A stretch of DNA of 64,000 bases from Dictyoglomus sp. NZ13-RE01 (GTDB lineage: Bacteria > Dictyoglomota > Dictyoglomia > Dictyoglomales > Dictyoglomaceae): positions 124,001-188,000 of the forward strand of contig NIRF01000001.1 of assembly GCA_002878375.1 (NCBI GenBank), given 5' to 3'. The translations under genes were made by a program, and so were the position numbers. Below the pieces are notes generated by a model that saw nothing but the letters and a program-made list of their open reading frames with translations, had not been told where the DNA came from and did not search any database. Shown one piece after another: positions 56,026 to 64,000 of the stretch (its first letter is position 1; each line of letters begins with the position of its first letter).

Positions 56026-57724
56026 GATTCAAATTTTACCAGAAAATATAAGAAATAAGATTTCTGCAGGAGAAGTTGTAGAAAGACCAGTTTCTGTAGT
56101 AAAAGAACTGGTTGAAAATTCAATAGATGCAAAGGCAAAAAAGATAATAATAGAGGTAAATTCTGCAGGAGAAGAGTTAATTGCTGTTACAGACAATGGT
56201 GAGGGAATGACTGAGGATGATGCTATCCTTGCTATTAAACCTTTTGCTACAAGCAAGATAAAAACTGAAGAGGACTTAAATTATATAACTACCTTAGGTT
56301 TTAGAGGGGAAGCTCTTTCAAGCATTGCAAGTGTTTCAAAAATGGAACTTAGAACAAAAACAGAAAGTAGTCCTGGGGTATATCTTAGAATTGAGGGGGG
56401 AGAAATAAAAGATAGTAGACCATGGGAAGGAAAAGTAGGAACTTCTATTAGGGTTTATGACCTATTCTATAACGTTCCAGTAAGAAAGAAATTTCTTAAA
56501 TCTCCCTTAACAGAGGGAAGATTAATACAGGAATTTATAGAAAGAATCTCTTTGGCTTATCCAGAAATATCTTTTCAGTTTTTTGATGATGGTAAAGAAA
56601 AGTTATTTACCTCAGGGAATAATAATGTAGAAGATGTTATTTTGGAAATATTTGGAAAAGAAGTTTTGGAGAATTTAATATTTTTTGAAAAAGAGGAAGG
56701 AAATTATAAAATTTATGGATATATATCAAAACCAGGCAAACTTGTTGCAGTTAGAGCTCAAGATATTATATTTCTTAACAGAAGAATAATTAGAAATATT
56801 TCAATATCACAAGCCATAAAGAGTGGATATAAACATAGATTAAGAGAAGATTTCTATCCCTTCTCCATAATAAATCTTTTCGTTCCATATGAAGAAGTAG
56901 ACGTAAATGTTCATCCTACAAAAAGAGAGGTCAAATTCCATAATGAATCAAAAATAATGTCCTTTATATCAAGCTCTATACAAAATGCTTTAGAAAAATA
57001 CGAAGAAAACTTAAGAAAAATTATTTTACCAAGTAAAGAAGTTAAGGAGGAAAAGGAAGAAATAAAGTTAGATTTCTCAAATAAATATGAAAGTCTGAGT
57101 CTTCCTCTTAAAGAATCAGCTACATATGTTGAAAAAACGCCTCATAGATTTTATTCATATTACGATATTAAAATTATTGGTCAAGCCTTCAATAATTACC
57201 TGATTTTGGAGTATAAAGATAAATTATTGATCATGGATCAACATGCAGCCCATGAGAGAATTCAATATGAGAATCTCAAAAAGCAAAAGAACACTATAAA
57301 AGGAAATGAAATCCTGTTTCCACTAATTATTAAAATCTCACAGATGGAAAAAAAGCTCTTAGAAGAAAAGAAAGAAGTTTTAGAAAAATTTGCCTTTTAT
57401 TGGGAAGAATTCGGAAAAGATCATATAAGGATTATAAGTCTTCCCAAAGAGATCTCTAAATTGGACAATTACTCCATTGAGATGTTTTTTAGAGAATTAA
57501 TAGAAGATTTGGGAGAGAAAAATTTGGAAGAGATGGAGGATAAATTAATAAAAACTATAGCCTGTCATAGTGCAATTAGAAGCGGTGAAATATTAATTGA
57601 TGAAGAAATTTATGCTTTAATTAAAACTATTGTTGAAGAGAAAATACCCCTTGCTTGTCCTCATGGAAGACCAATAATTTGGGAAATAAGTAAAGAAGAA
57701 TTAGAAAAAAAGTTTCATCGATGA
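56018..57724 (+). CDS. mutL: DNA mismatch repair protein MutL with endonuclease motif
   Basis: 568 residues. GHL ATPase motifs [20 protein letters not shown] and [12 protein letters not shown] lie in the N-terminal part. The C-terminal dimerisation domain has the DQHA(x)2E(x)4E nuclease motif ([12 protein letters not shown]), [10 protein letters not shown] and CPHGRP, so this is a nicking-type MutL as in bacteria without MutH. Overlaps mutS by eight and miaA by four bases. Confidence 0.98.
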   Translation: MGKIQILPENIRNKISAGEVVERPVSVVKELVENSIDAKAKKIIIEVNSAGEELIAVTDNGEGMTEDDAILAIKPFATSKIKTEEDLNYITTLGFRGEALSSIASVSKMELRTKTESSPGVYLRIEGGEIKDSRPWEGKVGTSIRVYDLFYNVPVRKKFLKSPLTEGRLIQEFIERISLAYPEISFQFFDDGKEKLFTSGNNNVEDVILEIFGKEVLENLIFFEKEEGNYKIYGYISKPGKLVAVRAQDIIFLNRRIIRNISISQAIKSGYKHRLREDFYPFSIINLFVPYEEVDVNVHPTKREVKFHNESKIMSFISSSIQNALEKYEENLRKIILPSKEVKEEKEEIKLDFSNKYESLSLPLKESATYVEKTPHRFYSYYDIKIIGQAFNNYLILEYKDKLLIMDQHAAHERIQYENLKKQKNTIKGNEILFPLIIKISQMEKKLLEEKKEVLEKFAFYWEEFGKDHIRIISLPKEISKLDNYSIEMFFRELIEDLGEKNLEEMEDKLIKTIACHSAIRSGEILIDEEIYALIKTIVEEKIPLACPHGRPIIWEISKEELEKKFHR

Positions 57725-58674
57725 AAATTCCCATAGCTGTAATATTAGGTCCCACAGGAGTAGGTAAGACAAAATTATCCATTAAATTAGCTCCAAAGCT
57801 AAGAGCTGAAATAGTTTCTGTGGACTCCATGCAAATTTATAAAGACATGAACATTGGTACCGCAAAGCCAACAGAGGAAGAAAGAAAAAAGATACCTCAT
57901 CACTTAATTGACATTGTTCCTCCAGAATATCCCTTTACAGTAGCTGAATTTAAAAGTATTGCAGAAAAAACTATAGAGGATATTTTTTCAAGAAGAAAAA
58001 TACCCCTTCTTGTAGGTGGTACAGCCTTATACTTTAAAGTGCTTTTTGGACATTTTTCTCTTCCTAATATACCTCCAGATTTCGAATTGAGAAAAAAATT
58101 GAGAGAAATTATTGAGAAAGAGGGAGAAGAAGTATTACATAAAAAACTCATGGAAATAGATCCTATAGCAGGAAGAAAAATTCATCCTCATGATCACAAA
58201 AGGATAATAAGGGCTCTTGAAGTATATCTAAAAACAGGAAAAACAATAAGTGAATTAGCAGGTTCAGAAAATGAGAAATATTTGGCAGTAAAAATAGGTC
58301 TTTTTATGCCAAAGGAGCTACACTATAAGATTTTGGAGGAAAGAATAGAAAAAATGATAGATTCGGGTTTAGTTGAAGAAGTAAGGAGTTTGTGGGAGAG
58401 AGGTATTGACGAAAATTTTGTCTCAATGCAAGGCATAGGTTACAAAGAAATATTAAAATACTTAAAAGGAATCTACACTCTTGAAGAAGCTAAGGCAGAG
58501 ATAGTAAAAAGAACAAAACTTTTTGTAAAGAGACAATTCACATGGTTTAAAAAGGATAGCGAAATACATTGGATAGACGTCTCTAAACATGATGAGAATG
58601 AATTAGTTAATATGGTGTATGATATAATCATAAAAGAATGGAAGGAAAAAGGATTTGACTACTATAAATTTTGA
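57721..58674 (+). CDS. miaA: tRNA dimethylallyltransferase
   Basis: 317-residue P-loop enzyme adding dimethylallyl to A37 of tRNAs reading U-starting codons. Motifs: [55 protein letters not shown] and the C-terminal [14 protein letters not shown]. It supplies the substrate of MiaB encoded upstream. No hfq gene follows, unlike many genomes. Confidence 0.97.
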   Translation: MKIPIAVILGPTGVGKTKLSIKLAPKLRAEIVSVDSMQIYKDMNIGTAKPTEEERKKIPHHLIDIVPPEYPFTVAEFKSIAEKTIEDIFSRRKIPLLVGGTALYFKVLFGHFSLPNIPPDFELRKKLREIIEKEGEEVLHKKLMEIDPIAGRKIHPHDHKRIIRALEVYLKTGKTISELAGSENEKYLAVKIGLFMPKELHYKILEERIEKMIDSGLVEEVRSLWERGIDENFVSMQGIGYKEILKYLKGIYTLEEAKAEIVKRTKLFVKRQFTWFKKDSEIHWIDVSKHDENELVNMVYDIIIKEWKEKGFDYYKF

Positions 58675-58693
58675 AGAAAGGCGGTGTTATTAA

Positions 58694-59899
58694 ATGTTTA
58701 AAAAAGCAAAAAGAATTGAGAACTTACCACCATATCTTTTTGCAAGAATTGATCAATTAAAAGAATCTGCAATCCAAAAAGGAATTGATGTTATAAGTTT
58801 AGGAATAGGAGACCCAGATAACCCAACTCCTCTTCCTGTTGTAGAAAAACTTTGCGAAGAAGCTCTAAAGCCAGAAAATCATAGATATCCTTCTTATGAG
58901 GGCTTATATGAATACAGAAAAGCTGTAGCGGATTGGTATAAATATAGATTTGATGTAGATTTGGATCCTAAGAAAGAAGTTTTATCGTTGATTGGATCAA
59001 AAGAAGGCTTAGTACATATGTTGTGGGGAGTAGTTGACGAGGGAGATATTGTACTTTGCCCTGATCCTGGATATCCTGTTTATAAAATTGCTACAATTCT
59101 ATCTGGTGGTATTCCTTATTCCATACCATTGAAGGCAGAGAATAGATTTCTTCCAAAATGGGAAGATTTAGATAGCGAGATTGTTAAAAAAGCAAAAGCA
59201 ATGTTTCTAAATTATCCAAGTAATCCAACGGGCGCAGTGATGGACTTAAAAGATTTAGAAACTGCAGTAGCTTTTGCAAAAGAAAATGATCTCATTATAT
59301 TTTATGACAATGCCTATTCAGAGATAACCTTTGATGGTTTTGTTGCACCAAGCATTTTACAAGTAAAAGGGGCAAAGGATATTGCAGTTGAATTTGGCTC
59401 CTTATCAAAAACATTTAATATGACGGGTTGGAGGATTGGTTATGCAGTAGGAAATGCAGATTTAATATCTATATTATCAATAGTAAAGACCAATGTAGAT
59501 TCTGGAGTTTTCCAGGCTATTCAATATGCAGGGATTAAAGCTCTAAATGAATTAAGAGATTTTCCTAAGGAAAGTTGCAAGATTTATCAAAAGAGAAGGG
59601 ATATGGTTCTTTCTGCTTTTGAAGATCTGGGAGTTCCTATAATCCCACCTAAAGGAACTTTCTATGTGTGGGTACCTGTTCCCGAGGGCTTCACTTCTAC
59701 TGATTTCTCCGCATTACTTCTTGAGGAAGTAGGAGTTTTAGTAGTACCAGGTATTGGATATGGAGATTATGGGGAAGGTTATATTAGAATTTCAACAACA
59801 ATAAAGGAAGATAGATTAGTAACAGCTTTAGAGAGAATTAGAAACTTCTTAAGGAGGGACGATTGGAGATCGAAAAAGCCATCCTTGTTGCTAAAGTAG
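58694..59899 (+). CDS. dapL: LL-diaminopimelate aminotransferase
   Basis: 401-residue class I/II PLP aminotransferase. N-terminal ENLPPYLFARIDQLK and LGIGDPDNPTP are typical of the DapL group, which makes LL-DAP in one step for lysine and peptidoglycan. PLP Lys is in SLSKTFNMTGWR near residue 237; the YDNAYSEITFDG and NYPSNPTGA motifs are present. Other aminotransferases of this group can act on aspartate or aromatic acids, so specificity is likely but not proven. Overlaps hflX by 37 bases. Confidence 0.88.
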   Translation: MFKKAKRIENLPPYLFARIDQLKESAIQKGIDVISLGIGDPDNPTPLPVVEKLCEEALKPENHRYPSYEGLYEYRKAVADWYKYRFDVDLDPKKEVLSLIGSKEGLVHMLWGVVDEGDIVLCPDPGYPVYKIATILSGGIPYSIPLKAENRFLPKWEDLDSEIVKKAKAMFLNYPSNPTGAVMDLKDLETAVAFAKENDLIIFYDNAYSEITFDGFVAPSILQVKGAKDIAVEFGSLSKTFNMTGWRIGYAVGNADLISILSIVKTNVDSGVFQAIQYAGIKALNELRDFPKESCKIYQKRRDMVLSAFEDLGVPIIPPKGTFYVWVPVPEGFTSTDFSALLLEEVGVLVVPGIGYGDYGEGYIRISTTIKEDRLVTALERIRNFLRRDDWRSKKPSLLLK

Positions 59900-61110
59900 A
59901 TGATTTTGAGGGATTAGAAGAATTAAAATTACTTTCACAGACAGCTGGAGCCAAAATTGAAGATATTGTTTTTTATAGAAAGGGATCTATAAATCCTGCG
60001 TATCTTATCAGTGAGGGAAAGGTAAAAGAACTTTCTGAAAAAGTTCTAAGATTACATTGCGACGTAGTTATATTTAATGAAGACCTAACTCCTACGCAAC
60101 TTAGAAATTTAGAAAGGGAGATCCTATGCAAAATTGTTGACAGGACCACATTAATTTTAGATATTTTTGCACAGCATGCCCACACAAAGGAAGGAAAAAT
60201 ACAGGTGGAACTTGCTCAACTCGAGTATCTATTACCAAGACTTGTAGGGAGGGGGGAGGTCTTTTCCCGTTTAGGAGGAGGAATTGGTACAAGAGGTCCA
60301 GGAGAGACTAAACTTGAAATTGATAGGAGAAAAATAAGAGATAGAATCCATTTTTTGAAAAAAGAATTGGAGGAAGTTAAAAAGGAAAGAGATATTCAAA
60401 GAAAAAACAGAAAAGATATATATAAAGTTGCTCTTGTGGGATATACAAATGTTGGAAAGTCATCCTTATTCAATCTTCTAACAAAATCTAATGTAAAAGT
60501 AGAAAATAAACTTTTTGCTACATTAGATCCAACTGTAAGAAAAGTAAGATTGGAAAATAATTGGGAGTTTCTTGTAATTGATACGGTAGGGTTTATTAAA
60601 AATCTTCCACCTCCTTTAATGACTGCTTTTAGAGCAACATTAGAAGAGGTTGTATACGTTGATTTAATTGTACATGTAATAGATATATCTAATCCAAACT
60701 TTGAAAAACAAGTGGAAGTTGTTGAAAGTTTGCTTGAAGATATTGGAGTAGAAAATAAAACCATTATTAGAGCATACAATAAAATTGATTTACTATCAAA
60801 AGAGGAGTTGTCATTTCTTAAAAAGTCTTTAGATTTTAGACCAGGAGTTTTCATATCTGTACTTAAAAATATTGGTATTGATAAATTAAAAAACTTGATA
60901 GTAAAAAATCTTTTAAAAGGGACAAGACGCTATATTTTAAATATTAGTTATGATTCCTGGATAGACTTTCAGAAGTATTCAAATAGGATCTACATAGAGA
61001 AACAGGAATTTAACGAAAGAGAAGCTAAAGTAATAGCAAGGGTTCCTAAGGAATATAAAAAATATTGCAGTAAATATATAAAAAGGGAAGAAAAATTTGG
61101 AGTCTTTTAG
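59863..61110 (+). CDS. hflX: GTPase HflX
   Basis: 415-residue ribosome-associated GTPase that can split stalled ribosomes. N-terminal HflX domain (1-180, with QVELAQLEYLLPRL and GGIGTRGPGETKLE), then the G domain: G1 GYTNVGKSS, G3 DTVGFI, G4 NKID. TTG start eight bases after AAGGAGG, inside dapL. Its stop overlaps the stop of the convergent sensor-kinase gene by three to four bases, with no terminator visible between the two operons. Confidence 0.95.
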   Translation: MEIEKAILVAKVDDFEGLEELKLLSQTAGAKIEDIVFYRKGSINPAYLISEGKVKELSEKVLRLHCDVVIFNEDLTPTQLRNLEREILCKIVDRTTLILDIFAQHAHTKEGKIQVELAQLEYLLPRLVGRGEVFSRLGGGIGTRGPGETKLEIDRRKIRDRIHFLKKELEEVKKERDIQRKNRKDIYKVALVGYTNVGKSSLFNLLTKSNVKVENKLFATLDPTVRKVRLENNWEFLVIDTVGFIKNLPPPLMTAFRATLEEVVYVDLIVHVIDISNPNFEKQVEVVESLLEDIGVENKTIIRAYNKIDLLSKEELSFLKKSLDFRPGVFISVLKNIGIDKLKNLIVKNLLKGTRRYILNISYDSWIDFQKYSNRIYIEKQEFNEREAKVIARVPKEYKKYCSKYIKREEKFGVF

Positions 61111-62825
61111 GATGAGATCAAAGGTACTTTTATAGTAATAACTGTACCAATTCCAAGCTTGCTCCAAATTTTTAAAGAAAAGTTATCATTATATATTAAT
61201 CTTAATCTTTCATAAGTATTAATTAATCCAATGTGTTCTGAAAAATCATTATTGCTATTAAGTCTAAAATTAATTTCTTCAAGCTTTTCTCTACTCATTC
61301 CAATACCATTATCTATTACTACTACTTTTAATGCGTTATTATCAATCTCCATTATTTTTATTTTGATGCCACACTTTCTCTCACTTGGTTTAATTCCATG
61401 ATAAATAGCATTCTCTATTAATGGCTGAAAAAGGAGCTTCATTATCTTCTTATCTAATACACTCTCTTTGTATTGCCACTTAACATAAAACTTATCTTTG
61501 TATCTTGCTTTCGCTATATTTATATAACATTTTGTGTTTTCTATCTCCTCTTTAACTGAGATAAGGGTTTTAGGATTACTTAGAGAATATTTTAGGATGG
61601 TCGCTAAATTTTCAATCATTTCCGTTATCTCATTGGGTTCCCCGGTAAGGGCTAAGGTCTTCAAATATAAAAGCTCCAAAGTATTAAATAAAAAATGGGG
61701 ATTCATTTGAGACTGCAAAGCTAATAATTCTAATGCTTGCAATTTCGTTTTTAAATAGTGCTGTTCTATAAAATTTCTCACAATATTATACATAATATAG
61801 CCATACTCATCATTTGGAGTTAAGGATACATCAGGTAATGACTTATTTGAAGTTGCTGAATTTATAATGTCAATAATCTTCTTTATACTTCCATAATTTA
61901 TCTTTGCTATTACATATGAGGTAAAAAGTGCAACAATTAGAAATACTAATAGTAAAATTGAAATTAACTTCAATAGTTTTAAAGGGACATTATAAAGATA
62001 TTTATTGGGAATTATTGAAAGATAGCTTATATTGTAAGCGTCAGATTTTAGTTCAGTTATCAAATAGTTTTTATTCTCTTTCACATACTTTGAATAAAGA
62101 TCCTTTTCATCCTCATCTAAATTTGAGCATAGAATATTTTTGTTTTCATCTAACACAAAAATCACTTGTTCCGGAAAAAAAGTAGATAAATTAAGCAGAT
62201 TTTTTATATAGTTCAAATACAGGTTAACCACAATAACACCTTCATCTACTTTTGAAAATGCGGGCTTTATTTTTCTATATAATGTTAAAACCTCAATTGG
62301 ATTTTCTAAGAAATTATATGGGTTGATTCTTCTTCTTTCTATCCAAATTAACTCACTTTTATTATTTTTAAAATTCTTAAACCAATCTTTATCAAAGTAA
62401 TTATCAACTTTAGTAATCCCATCAGGTGTAACTATAAAGTTTTGGTTAGAATTCTCGAAATATACATAAATAGAATATATATAGGGTTTTGAATAGGAAA
62501 TTGAGTTTAATATACTTTTTATGCTCTCAAGCTCTAACACATCTTCCAACTTATATATGTTAGCATTTAGGATCCTTCTTAGTCTTAATGCAGTATCTTT
62601 GTTAATCCCAAATATCATATATAAATAATCAACTTCGTTTAGTATAAGCTCCAGGTTATTTTTATTTTGAGAAAGAAGAGTCAAAGCATTCTTATTGATC
62701 TCGTTTTTAATATATTGTTCAATCAAAACATAAGACAAAAACCCAAAAACAATGATAATAACAACTGGCAAAATAGATATTAAGGCAAAATTTTTTAAAA
62801 ATATCTTACTTCTTTGTACTTTCAT
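61107..62825 (-). CDS. Sensor histidine kinase, YesM type
   Basis: 572 residues: membrane helix (about 12-35), a large extracytoplasmic sensor region (about 36-280, Cache-like), second helix (about 284-308), linker, then the His_kinase domain with QSQMNPHFLFNTLELLYL (phospho-His) and an ATPase domain (LIENAIYHGIKP, VVIDNGIGMS, LGIGTVITIKVPL). It pairs with the AraC-type regulator encoded immediately upstream (TAAATG junction) and probably senses a sugar imported by the adjacent transporter. Confidence 0.94.
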   Translation of the reverse strand: MKVQRSKIFLKNFALISILPVVIIIVFGFLSYVLIEQYIKNEINKNALTLLSQNKNNLELILNEVDYLYMIFGINKDTALRLRRILNANIYKLEDVLELESIKSILNSISYSKPYIYSIYVYFENSNQNFIVTPDGITKVDNYFDKDWFKNFKNNKSELIWIERRRINPYNFLENPIEVLTLYRKIKPAFSKVDEGVIVVNLYLNYIKNLLNLSTFFPEQVIFVLDENKNILCSNLDEDEKDLYSKYVKENKNYLITELKSDAYNISYLSIIPNKYLYNVPLKLLKLISILLLVFLIVALFTSYVIAKINYGSIKKIIDIINSATSNKSLPDVSLTPNDEYGYIMYNIVRNFIEQHYLKTKLQALELLALQSQMNPHFLFNTLELLYLKTLALTGEPNEITEMIENLATILKYSLSNPKTLISVKEEIENTKCYINIAKARYKDKFYVKWQYKESVLDKKIMKLLFQPLIENAIYHGIKPSERKCGIKIKIMEIDNNALKVVVIDNGIGMSREKLEEINFRLNSNNDFSEHIGLINTYERLRLIYNDNFSLKIWSKLGIGTVITIKVPLISS

Positions 62826-63575
62826 TTAAATGTGAAAATCCACTTGGCGATTTCCAAAATATTTCTTAAAAGCTCTTGTAAAGTTTTTTGGATTTTTATA
62901 TCCTACCATTTCTCCTATCTCATATATTCTATATATTGGTATTTTCAAAAGCTCCATAGCCTTCTTCATCCTGATTTCCGTTAAGTAATCGGAAAAAGTT
63001 CTTCCTGTTTTTTGTTTGAATAATCTACTTAGGTAATATGGGTTCATATAAACTAATTTGGCAGCGGACTCTAAAGTAGCTTCTTTATAATTATGCTCAA
63101 CATATTCTTTTACGATACCAATCACTTTATCTACATTATTCAAATCTGTTAGTTTGTTTTCTTCTAAGGAATTTGAATATTCTAATTTATTGGTTCTTTC
63201 ATTATCAAGTTCTTTTTTAATAATTGTAAATATTTCTATGATCTCATTGTATCTTGCTGGTTTTGTTATATAATATCTTACACCGTATTTCATACCTTTT
63301 TGCGCATATTCAAATTCCTGATAACCACTAATAAAAACAACCTTCATAGGAAATTTATAGGTATATATAACATGTGCCAAATCAATTCCAGACATAAAAG
63401 GCATTTTAATATCGCAAAGAACCACATCTACAGAATTTTTCATTAAAAAATCCAGTGCCTGTTTTCCATTTTCAAAGAGACCTACAACTTTAAATCCAAG
63501 CTTTTCCCAAGGAAAACATTTACATAATCCTTCTCTTATTTCATTTTCATCTTCCACTATTATTAAACTGTACAT
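62826..63575 (-). CDS. Response regulator with AraC-type DNA-binding domain, YesN type
   Basis: 249 residues: receiver (1-120; IVEDENE, CDIKMPFMSG with the phospho-Asp, FISGY, ITKPA) and a C-terminal AraC double helix-turn-helix (about 150-245, ESAAKLVYMNPYYLSRLFKQ). Short for the YesN group, which often has 350-540 residues, because the linker is minimal. No clear ribosome site before the ATG; it follows the permease gene by 11 bases. Likely activates the neighbouring sugar-transport operon. Confidence 0.93.
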   Translation of the reverse strand: MYSLIIVEDENEIREGLCKCFPWEKLGFKVVGLFENGKQALDFLMKNSVDVVLCDIKMPFMSGIDLAHVIYTYKFPMKVVFISGYQEFEYAQKGMKYGVRYYITKPARYNEIIEIFTIIKKELDNERTNKLEYSNSLEENKLTDLNNVDKVIGIVKEYVEHNYKEATLESAAKLVYMNPYYLSRLFKQKTGRTFSDYLTEIRMKKAMELLKIPIYRIYEIGEMVGYKNPKNFTRAFKKYFGNRQVDFHI

Positions 63576-63586
63576 ACAATATTATT

Positions 63587-64000
63587 TTATCCCTTAATAC
63601 CTGTGGTTGCTATACCTTCAACAAAGTATTTTTGAGCAGAGAAAAAGATCAATGTACATGGAATCAAAGAAATGACAGTCATTGCCATAATTTGATTCCA
63701 ATTTACCTCTGTAGTACTATCAATACACATTCTTAGACCTAAAGAAACTGTATATTTGTCTACACTGTTAATATAAATAAGAGGATTTAGAAAATCATTC
63801 CATGTCCATATAAATTGAAATATAGCCATTGATATAATAGCAGTCTTAGAAAGAGGTACAATAATCCTTAATAATATTTGTAAAGAGTTACATCCATCTA
63901 TTTTTGCAGCCTCTTCAACCTCTTTTGGAAGTGTTCTCATGAATTGGATCATCATAAACACAAAGAAGGGTGTTACAGCAAAAAGGGATGGTATAATAAA
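63587..64000 (-). CDS. Sugar ABC transporter permease, MalG type, C-terminal part
   Basis: The last 137 residues of a CUT1 permease; the frame remains open to the window edge, so the N-terminus lies beyond it. The EAA loop EEAAKIDGCNSLQILLRIIV is present, as is WTWNDFLNPLIYIN and a C-terminus ending GIKG. Gene order permease, regulator, kinase mirrors the left end of the window. Confidence 0.92.
   Translation of the reverse strand, partial: FIIPSLFAVTPFFVFMMIQFMRTLPKEVEEAAKIDGCNSLQILLRIIVPLSKTAIISMAIFQFIWTWNDFLNPLIYINSVDKYTVSLGLRMCIDSTTEVNWNQIMAMTVISLIPCTLIFFSAQKYFVEGIATTGIKG

Overview
The window looks like a chromosomal segment of a thermophilic, low-G+C bacterium (about one third G+C by eye). 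Gene content and compactness fit Dictyoglomus best (inference; I ran no search). Signs are strong AGGAGG-type ribosome sites, many TTG/GTG starts, AGA-rich arginine codons, LL-diaminopimelate aminotransferase, an Nfn-type transhydrogenase, and substrate-binding proteins with cleavable signals but no lipobox plus a small beta-rich exported protein, which suggest a two-membrane envelope. Coding density is very high; no stretch over 300 bases lacks a gene. I see no prophage, insertion sequence or CRISPR array.

Layout: (1) 1-3400, minus strand: a sugar ABC transporter (binding protein, two permeases) followed by a YesN-type response regulator cut by the window edge. (2) 3522-5849: a small membrane protein divergent from uvrC. 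(3) 5922-20477, plus strand: pdxS-pdxT, then mcsA-mcsB-clpC-radA-disA-yacL-ispD-ispF-rlmB, the order known from the Bacillus ctsR operon but without ctsR, then xerD, deoB, pyrimidine nucleoside phosphorylase and an M50 protease. (4) 20516-25629: trpS, scpA (frameshifted), scpB, a RodZ-like gene, rimO, pgsA, thpR. (5) 25794-27426: speD, speE and two tiny genes (a duplicated-motif cysteine protein and a one-helix membrane peptide). (6) 27426-34983: nearly the whole shikimate/tyrosine pathway, aroK-Q-E-C-B-F-tyrA-aroA, closed by a TrpR-like regulator. (7) 34995-41602, minus strand: an oligopeptide-type ABC transporter with a terminator between the binding-protein gene and the rest. (8) 41723-48101: tRNA-Gly, -Cys, -Ala, an exported protein, nfnAB, a CsoR-like repressor, tRNA-Arg, an exported beta-rich protein, a DUF4388-like gene interrupted by TGA, and a flavoprotein. 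(9) 48098-49594, minus: amidohydrolase. (10) 49662-61110, plus: a Fur/PerR regulator, a GGDEF protein, a PdtaS-like kinase, miaB-mutS-mutL-miaA, dapL, hflX. (11) 61107-64000, minus: a YesM/YesN two-component pair behind another sugar-ABC permease, the same arrangement as at the left edge.

Most of the window is housekeeping. The points most worth checking are an McsB homologue that seems to have lost most of its ATP-binding arginines while still encoded next to clpC; a DisA with an altered RHR motif; scpA split at a run of ten T; a DUF4388-like gene with an in-frame TGA where a Trp is expected; the duplicated CCxxCPxxxEC mini-protein beside speE; a SpeE with an atypical substrate loop; an OppC-type permease with a large extracytoplasmic insert; and probable leaderless mRNAs and possible AUA starts. 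I found no clearly new multi-gene system.
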